Shown one piece after another: positions 7,033 through 11,142 of a stretch of 11,142 nucleotides of DNA (the stretch's first letter is position 1; each line of letters opens with the position of its first letter). The DNA comes from Candidatus Bathyarchaeota archaeon (GTDB lineage: Archaea; Thermoproteota; Bathyarchaeia; 40CM-2-53-6), in the NCBI GenBank assembly GCA_005882905.1, contig VBBG01000016.1, forward strand, positions 1 to 11,142, given 5' to 3'. The notes below the pieces were generated by a model that was not told the origin of the DNA, ran no database searches, and was given only the letters and a program-made list of their open reading frames with translations. The position numbers and the translations under genes are program-made.

Positions 7033-7764
7033 CTACACGGTCAGCGTTTGAAGATCCTTTGCCAAAACTATTCGGCCGTCAAAAGCCGCAGAGGCCTGAG
7101 TCAGATACCTCTTCTCGGCGCCCTCGTTCCCCGGGGAAATGTGAGTTAGAACCAGCCTTCTTGCCCTCGCAACCTTCGCCGCGCTCCCCGCGTCCCTCGC
7201 AGTAGAATGGTGAGTGACAGCCGCCAACGATTCTTGACCATCGAGAAACATAGCATCGTGAATCATCAAGTCGCATCCCTTGGCGAACTCCGCAATCTTC
7301 TCGGATCGCGCAGTGTCACCCACATAGACAAAGCCACCTCGGTCGGTTTCGAACCGATAAGCGAGATTCTCAGGCTCATGCATCGTCGTGACATGCTTAA
7401 CACCAACATCTTCAGGTCTCACAAAAACTATGTCGAATTTCAACCAAGAGCGGGGAGTCGACTGAAGCTCAAGGATATTTTTCAGGACATCAGCTGTACT
7501 TGCTGAACTTACCACTCGGACCCGCTTGGTTCTGTTATCCATCGCCATTGCCCAGACGACAGCTGTGAAATCCCCGATGTGATCGGAATGGGTGTGTGAA
7601 ACGTAGATTTCATTGATCGAGTTGAGCTTTTTTCCGGATCTCACCAGGTTGGTCAGCACCCCGAATCCCACGTCGAGCAACTTGTCTTGAAACAAGATCC
7701 CCGCGCACATCCTTTCCTTGGTTAAAACCGAACCGCTCGTTCCAAGGAAAGTTAGCGTCGCCAT
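7033..7764 (-). CDS. Metallo-beta-lactamase-fold hydrolase, RNase Z-like; possible cyclic-nucleotide phosphodiesterase
   Basis: The 243-residue protein opens MATLTFLGTSGSVLTKERMC and contains HTHSDH (His57, His59, Asp61, His62), TMHE (His129), YVGDT (Asp150), HHST (185-188) and LTHIS (His208), a full di-zinc ligand set in the RNase Z / phosphodiesterase branch. The long flexible arm used by true RNase Z to grip tRNA is not apparent. The same fold includes class II cyclic-nucleotide phosphodiesterases, and the gene lies between two cyclases and a cyclic-nucleotide-binding protein, so cAMP hydrolysis is a reasonable guess but unproven. Other phosphoesters or lactones are possible. ATG at 7764 was chosen because it starts exactly at the family's first strand. 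ATG at 7779 would add five residues, and the frame is open to 8019, but that part shows no domain and overlaps the divergent gene. Confidence 0.88.
   Translation of the reverse strand: MATLTFLGTSGSVLTKERMCAGILFQDKLLDVGFGVLTNLVRSGKKLNSINEIYVSHTHSDHIGDFTAVVWAMAMDNRTKRVRVVSSASTADVLKNILELQSTPRSWLKFDIVFVRPEDVGVKHVTTMHEPENLAYRFETDRGGFVYVGDTARSEKIAEFAKGCDLMIHDAMFLDGQESLAAVTHHSTARDAGSAAKVARARRLVLTHISPGNEGAEKRYLTQASAAFDGRIVLAKDLQTLTV
7712..7751 (-). repeat. Perfect 10-bp inverted repeat at the 5' end of the hydrolase coding region
   Basis: CTTTCCTTGG (7712-7721) and CCAAGGAAAG (7742-7751) are exact reverse complements separated by 20 bases. In the hydrolase mRNA the repeat spans roughly bases 14-53 after the A of the chosen ATG. 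It could form a hairpin affecting translation, or be a dimeric protein-binding site near the divergent promoters. It may also be chance. Confidence 0.5.
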
Positions 7765-7819
7765 GGTCGCGGTCCACATGGGAGCGGGTATTTGGATTTG
7801 TGCTGGATCGACTTCCCTC

Positions 7820-7911
7820 CGGACAAAAACAGGCAGCGTGATACGGAGGTTCCAACAGAAGGTCGTCCGGAAGAATCTGGGGGCTAACGCTTTAAGTAGG
7901 CGGACAAAAAC
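7820..7911 (+). repeat. 11-bp direct repeat between the divergent hydrolase and CNB genes
   Basis: CGGACAAAAAC occurs exactly at 7820-7830 and 7901-7911, 81 bases apart, with GGC following one base later in the first copy and directly in the second. The second copy lies between the putative TATA box and the TTG start of the cyclic-nucleotide-binding gene; the first is upstream of the hydrolase start. A looser third match (GGACAAGAAAAC) begins near 7940. A regulator-binding role is inferred. Confidence 0.45.
7889..7900 (+). promoter_or_regulatory. Putative TATA box of the CNB gene
   Basis: GCTTTAAGTAGG is TATA-like and centred about 22 bases before the TTG at 7916. That spacing would put transcription start at or near the start codon, as in leaderless archaeal mRNAs, and it is the main reason for choosing the short form of the downstream protein. 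Confidence 0.4.
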
Positions 7912-7915
7912 GGCG

Positions 7916-8374
7916 TTGCTGCCGGTCGGGTCAGCACTGGACAAGAAAACAAATACGCAAGTCGCCAAGATGTTGGCAGGGGTTCCTCTCTTCACTGGGT
8001 TGAAGGGAAAGCAGATCAAGTCAGTTGCGAGTGCTTTCGCAAGGGAACGTTCCTACGAGACGGGAGAAGTCATAGAGAAAGAAGGCGGGTCTGCGGTTGC
8101 CTTCTACCTCATAACCGGTGGATCGGTCGAGGTCCGTAAGGGGGAGAAGCTGGTTTCGAAGCTCGGTCGCGGGCAGTTTTTTGGTGAGATGGCTCTTATT
8201 GACAAGCAACCGAGGTCCGCCACGGTGGTCTCTGCGGAACCTGGTACGAGATGTCTGGTAATGCCAGTCTGGAGCTTCCAGGCGGCTATTGAAACGGATC
8301 CGAAGATTGCCATGGGCGTCATGAAGGAACTTGCAAGGCGCCTGCGCGAGACGACGAACGCCCTTACCGAATAG
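7916..8374 (+). CDS. Stand-alone cyclic-nucleotide-binding (CRP-like CNB) domain protein
   Basis: The short form has 152 residues and is essentially one CNB domain: VPLFTGLKGKQIKSVASAF, the first strands (ETGEVIEKEG, YLITGGSVEVRKG), the phosphate-binding cassette FFGEMALIDKQPRSATV, and a C-terminal helix (KIAMGVMKELARRLRETTN). Glu91 and Arg100 of the cassette are the residues that contact the ribose 2'-OH and the cyclic phosphate in CRP and PKA, so cAMP or cGMP binding is likely. There is no C-terminal HTH, so it is not a CRP transcription factor on its own; it may act through a partner protein. TTG 7916 is preferred for its position after a TATA-like box and because the upstream open frame (to 7718) has no domain and overlaps the divergent hydrolase. 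Its location beside two cyclases suggests it reads their product. Confidence 0.85.
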   Translation: MLPVGSALDKKTNTQVAKMLAGVPLFTGLKGKQIKSVASAFARERSYETGEVIEKEGGSAVAFYLITGGSVEVRKGEKLVSKLGRGQFFGEMALIDKQPRSATVVSAEPGTRCLVMPVWSFQAAIETDPKIAMGVMKELARRLRETTNALTE

Positions 8375-8378
8375 CTAA

Positions 8379-8872
8379 ATCCCCGATTCAACAAGTTCCT
8401 ACGAACTAGAAGCTGGGGTCCTCTGCGAGGACACGGCAAACGGCCTCTCCCTTCTCCCGGCTGAGATGGTTCGGGCCATAGGACTTGAAAGATCTCTCAA
8501 CCTGTAAGGGGTTCAGGCCCTGCTGAGAAGATTTGAGAGCCTAGATTATCTTGGCCGATTGGTAGCGCCAACTCCCCTTCGGCAGGGCTGCCGGGCTATG
8601 GCCGGATGCTTTGGGACGTGATTACCTCTGCTATTTCTCGTGAAGAAATACCCGTCACGGTCGCGGATGGGAAGTCGCCAAGGTAGTCGATTCCAGCGCG
8701 TGGCGGCCACCGCATCTTAACCGTCCGACTGGCGCCGTATTACTTTGTTGGCCATCATATCGTGGCTAGGCTGAATAACCTAACCGTGGGACCTCTCCCC
8801 ATGGAGGTGATTATCTCTGAGCATCAATGCGGATGGGGACTCGGGTCCTCCAATACCGAACATACCAGGACC
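8379..8872 (+). pseudogene. Unexplained 500-bp region: possible decayed coding sequence
   Basis: About 570 bases (8375-8944) hold no intact gene. On the plus strand two frames read like protein when joined. One is open at 8379-8618 except for a TAA at 8505 (text such as LCEDTANGLSLLPAEMVRAI and FESLDYLGRLVAPTPLRQG). The other is open at 8537-8872 except for a TAG at 8684 (YGRMLWDVITSAISREEIPV, then GHRILTVRLAPYYFVG). One frameshift near 8540-8618 plus two stops would explain a broken gene of about 160 codons. No family is recognised, and runs of 40-60 open codons also occur by chance at this base composition. The alternative is a structured RNA: 7-bp stems at 8632-8650 and 8494-8539 and 6-bp stems at 8418-8432 and 8844-8872 are present. 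It is not a recognisable RNase P, SRP, 5S or tRNA gene. Confidence 0.28.
8394..8407 (+). terminator. Short hairpin after the CNB gene
   Basis: AGTTC-CTAC-GAACT forms a 5-bp stem 19 bases after the CNB stop codon. No T tract follows, so a role as terminator is weakly supported; it may belong to the structured or decayed region downstream. Confidence 0.2.
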
Positions 8873-8902
8873 TAACGGGCGTTGTCGCGCCTAGAGCAGG
8901 AA

Positions 8903-8914
8903 GCTTAAAAAAAG
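8903..8914 (+). promoter_or_regulatory. Putative TATA box of the tandem-HTH regulator gene
   Basis: GCTTAAAAAAAG is the only A-rich box in the region. Transcription would be expected to begin about 25 bases downstream, near 8935, giving a leader of roughly 10 bases to TTG 8945 or about 58 bases to ATG 8993. Confidence 0.45.
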
Positions 8915-8944
8915 AACCATCTCCCCTATTTCTTTTGATAACCG

Positions 8945-10141
8945 TTGAGCGTTTTCAGCGCGAGCGAGTGGTACGCTAGGCTACACCGTACGATGTCTTT
9001 ACTCGACGAGGAAAACATTAAGATTCTACAGACGATGAAACAGCACGGGCCGCGAAACCTACAGCAGATCGCAAGAAAATCGAAACTTCCATACACCACG
9101 GTCTACGGTCGAGTGGCCAAGCTTCAAAGCCTCAACGCGCTGAGTACGCATGTCCACCCCTCATATTCCAAGATAGGACTCGTGCGGGCCGTGGTCCTCG
9201 CTAGGCCTTTCCCAGGAAAGGAGCTTCTAGTGAAAGATGCTCTAAAGGTCCCGGGTTACTGGCTCAAGATAAACAGGTGCACGGGCGAGCCGAACGGATA
9301 CTACTCGCAACATGCGATTCCCGCTTCTAACCAGCAGGACTTTCGTCTCTACCTTGACCAGCTCGTAACGCGAAGCGTAATCAAAGACTATCAACTGTTC
9401 TGGCTTGGAGAAAGCTACTCTCCTCTGCCAAACTTCGACTATTACAATCCCAAAGAGAGAAGCTGGAGATTCGAATGGAAGGAGTGGGCTCACGCAATCG
9501 AATCTGGGAGAGCTACGGACGGCAAGAAACCCTCGTTGGCTGCCGACAATGGCTTCGACAAGAAGGATCTCATCATTCTCAAAGAACTCCAGCTGGACGG
9601 AAGAGTAACACTTGCTGCCTTATCGAAACTGTTGGGAATGACCCTTCCGGCGACGAAGTACAGGTTCGATCGTCTTGTCGAACAGGGTTATGTTGGGGAC
9701 TTTGTAATCAGCATCCTCCCGTTCATCCCTGAAGTCTCGGACCTCTGGGAGCTTCGGCTCGACTTCACCAACGAGAGCTTCATGAGAAACGCGGAGAAAA
9801 TGCTCTCCAAGACTCCGTTCGTCTTGACTATGACCCCGATCATGGGGTTGCACTCGCTCGCTGTGAGAATCTATCTTCCCCGCCAGGAAATGACTAACCT
9901 GGTGACGTTTCTCTCATCTCTCGCCAGAGAAGAGATACTCGCCGGCTATTCCTACCTCCAGCTAGACCCGTCGACCCAGCTAACCCAGACCATCTCCTAC
10001 AAGACATACGCTGATGGAACAGGATGGCACTACGATAACAGAGAGTACTTGCAATCCGTCGCCAATCTCGTATCTAAATGGTCTAAGCTCGAAGCCGAGC
10101 AAGCCAGCCAACAGACCAGCATACCACTAACGGTCGAATAG
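8945..10141 (+). CDS. Tandem winged-HTH (Lrp/AsnC-like) transcriptional regulator
   Basis: The 398-residue protein carries two Lrp/AsnC-type HTH domains. The first is near residues 18-72 (LLDEENIKILQTMKQHGPRN, then IARKSKLPYTTVYGRVAKL); the second is near 204-255 (FDKKDLIILKELQLDGRVTL, then LSKLLGMTLPATKYRFDRL). Each is followed by about 130 residues of mixed alpha/beta sequence that may be the effector or dimerisation part, so the protein looks like an internally duplicated one-domain regulator. Such duplicated AsnC-like proteins are frequent in archaea; ligands and targets are mostly unknown. The C-terminal 20 residues are Gln/Ser-rich and probably disordered. TTG at 8945 gives the longest form and lies at a good distance from a TATA-like box. 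ATG at 8993, directly before the first HTH, is an equally credible start and would remove 16 residues. Confidence 0.85.
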   Translation: MSVFSASEWYARLHRTMSLLDEENIKILQTMKQHGPRNLQQIARKSKLPYTTVYGRVAKLQSLNALSTHVHPSYSKIGLVRAVVLARPFPGKELLVKDALKVPGYWLKINRCTGEPNGYYSQHAIPASNQQDFRLYLDQLVTRSVIKDYQLFWLGESYSPLPNFDYYNPKERSWRFEWKEWAHAIESGRATDGKKPSLAADNGFDKKDLIILKELQLDGRVTLAALSKLLGMTLPATKYRFDRLVEQGYVGDFVISILPFIPEVSDLWELRLDFTNESFMRNAEKMLSKTPFVLTMTPIMGLHSLAVRIYLPRQEMTNLVTFLSSLAREEILAGYSYLQLDPSTQLTQTISYKTYADGTGWHYDNREYLQSVANLVSKWSKLEAEQASQQTSIPLTVE

Positions 10142-10231
10142 AGAGGTAAGGACGGCTCAGTACACCGCACTTCAAATAACGAGAGAAGCACACAACATCA
10201 TCAGCTATTGCATGACACGCTAACACCGTCG

Positions 10232-10294
10232 ACCAAAGGTAACACCACGCATTTCACCATCATCTATTCGTTAGCTCTCTGCGTCACCTTTGGT
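10232..10294. repeat. 12-bp inverted repeat upstream of the secreted-protein gene
   Basis: ACCAAAGGTAAC (10232-10243) and GTCACCTTTGGT (10283-10294) are reverse complements at 11 of 12 positions, separated by 39 bases. The right arm ends 16 bases before the chosen TTG of the next gene. Either a protein-binding site or a leader stem is possible. The rest of the 169-base gap 10142-10310 shows nothing else clear. Confidence 0.45.
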
Positions 10295-10310
10295 TTGCAG
10301 CCTGCACCGA

Positions 10311-11142
10311 TTGAGTAGCTGTAAGACACTGCTCTTTCTGGGACTGTTTGTGTTTGCCTTCTTGGCCACTCACACTCCATCGGTGAGTGCGTCGACCAGC
10401 CCTGGGATTCCGCTCTACCTTCATCATCTTCCGGGAAACGTGACCGTCTCCGGGGTTCAAACCAGCCAGGTCCTGAATACCACGACTCTCTGGGGTGGTA
10501 CGAGTGTTGGTCCCAACCTCAGGTACAACGTGTTCAACTTCACACTCTACCCTGCAGTATCTTCAGCTCTAACGTCAATTGAACCGGGCTCTATTGTCCT
10601 CTGGGTCACTGTGTCAGGCTCTCCTGGATCGCTGAATGCTACGGTCTACGATGCCAACGCCGCGGGCCAGCTTGCTGTAGTGACCACTTCGCAAGTCATC
10701 GCGCTCAACTCCAGCCCGAACACTCCTTACAAGCTGACGCTGGGGTTCAACATCAACCACACTTTCTCCCAATCCTCCACGATCAAGCTATCCATGACCG
10801 TGTTCAGGGTCTCACAACTCTACGTCTGGTATGATAGCGCGAGCTTTTCGTCCGCTGTCACGATACCCGTCTCGAACATTCCCACCGTCGACCTCATCGA
10901 TACTTTCGATGCAAACTTCACGTCACAGACCAGTTTCAGCCTCAACTGGACCGCCCCTCAGAGAATCGTCTATCTCATCATACACGTGGCCGACCCGTTC
11001 GGAGCCTATCACGTGGCCAATGCCACAGTAACCATAACCGGGCCAGGGTCTACGACCGTCTTTACCGGAGTCGGCAGCTCGCTTACTACCAACCCCGCAG
11101 CGCCCAGCAAACTGTTCGCGGTAAGCTGGCCCTACAGCACGA
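10311..11142 (+). CDS. Secreted, Ser/Thr-rich, probably glycosylated surface protein, 3'-truncated by window edge
   Basis: The frame is open from a TAG at 10272 to the window end, giving 277 visible residues from TTG 10311. It begins with a typical signal peptide: MSSCKT, a hydrophobic core LLFLGLFVFAFLA, and a likely cleavage after PSVSA. The mature part is rich in Ser, Thr, Val and Asn, alternates short beta-like strands, and carries nine N-x-S/T sequons (NVT, NTT, NFT, NAT, NSS, NHT, NFT, NWT, NAT), as in archaeal S-layer or adhesin-like glycoproteins. No catalytic motif is visible in this portion and no family is recognised. A second TTG at 10290 would extend the N-terminus by seven residues (MVCSLHR), adding an Arg to the signal peptide, so the start is uncertain. 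Codon use resembles that of its neighbours. Confidence 0.8.
   Translation, partial: MSSCKTLLFLGLFVFAFLATHTPSVSASTSPGIPLYLHHLPGNVTVSGVQTSQVLNTTTLWGGTSVGPNLRYNVFNFTLYPAVSSALTSIEPGSIVLWVTVSGSPGSLNATVYDANAAGQLAVVTTSQVIALNSSPNTPYKLTLGFNINHTFSQSSTIKLSMTVFRVSQLYVWYDSASFSSAVTIPVSNIPTVDLIDTFDANFTSQTSFSLNWTAPQRIVYLIIHVADPFGAYHVANATVTITGPGSTTVFTGVGSSLTTNPAAPSKLFAVSWPYST

Noticed and set aside
7718..7915. N-terminal extension of the CNB protein from TTG 7718 or ATG 7763
   Set aside because: It would overlap the divergent hydrolase start, adds sequence with no domain, and ignores the TATA-like box at 7889-7900.
7765..8019. N-terminal extension of the hydrolase to 8019
   Set aside because: The family's first strand (TLTFLGTSG) begins at the ATG at 7764; the extension overlaps the CNB gene and the intergenic repeats.
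8507..8521. T-loop-like AGGGGTTCAGGCCCT suggesting a tRNA
   Set aside because: No matching acceptor, D or anticodon arms were found around it.
8844..8872. CCGAACA in a hairpin loop recalling archaeal 5S rRNA
   Set aside because: The following conserved 5S text (GGAAGUUAAG type) and the terminal helix are absent.
10367..10389. 7-bp inverted repeat CACTCAC/GTGAGTG near the start of the secreted-protein gene
   Set aside because: It lies within signal-peptide codons and a repeat this short is expected by chance.
1..11142. CRISPR arrays, insertion-sequence ends, integrase or attachment sites
   Set aside because: No regularly spaced repeats, transposase or integrase frames, or tRNA-end duplications were seen.

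Overview
The window looks archaeal, most likely a mesophilic, mid-GC member of the Thermoproteota (Nitrososphaeria or Bathyarchaeia-like). This rests on TATA-like A/T boxes 20-35 bases before several starts, frequent TTG starts, almost no Shine-Dalgarno sequences, a tandem Lrp-type HTH regulator, a membrane protein with a C-terminal CxxC zinc ribbon, and a secreted Ser/Thr-rich protein full of N-glycosylation sequons. The lineage is an inference; a thermoplasmatal or other archaeal host is not excluded.

Layout. 1-1803 (+): 3' part of a GH15 glucoamylase-type gene, cut by the window edge, followed by two hairpins and a T-rich tract. 1804-2197: no convincing gene, but a strong A/T box. 2198-2572 and 2639-2986 (-): a two-TM zinc-ribbon protein and a YCII-like protein. 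3056-4984 and 5127-6992 (+): two tandem paralogous proteins, each a class III nucleotide cyclase, a TolB-like domain and TPR repeats. 7033-7764 (-): a metallo-beta-lactamase-fold hydrolase. 7916-8374 (+): a stand-alone cyclic-nucleotide-binding domain protein, divergent from the hydrolase. 8375-8944: an unexplained region, either a decayed gene or a structured transcript, ending in a TATA-like box. 8945-10141 (+): a regulator with two HTH domains. 10311-11142 (+): the start of a secreted surface protein running off the window.

The most interesting feature is the 3.0-8.4 kb block. It could be a compact cAMP circuit: two cyclases with complete catalytic residues, one receiver with the residues expected to bind cAMP, and a hydrolase that could be the phosphodiesterase. 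The cyclase architecture is best known from bacteria, so acquisition by transfer followed by tandem duplication is likely. The second cyclase has lost about 23 residues from its TolB-like domain, suggesting the copies have diverged in sensing while keeping catalysis. The phosphodiesterase role and the circuit are inferences from gene neighbourhood and motifs.
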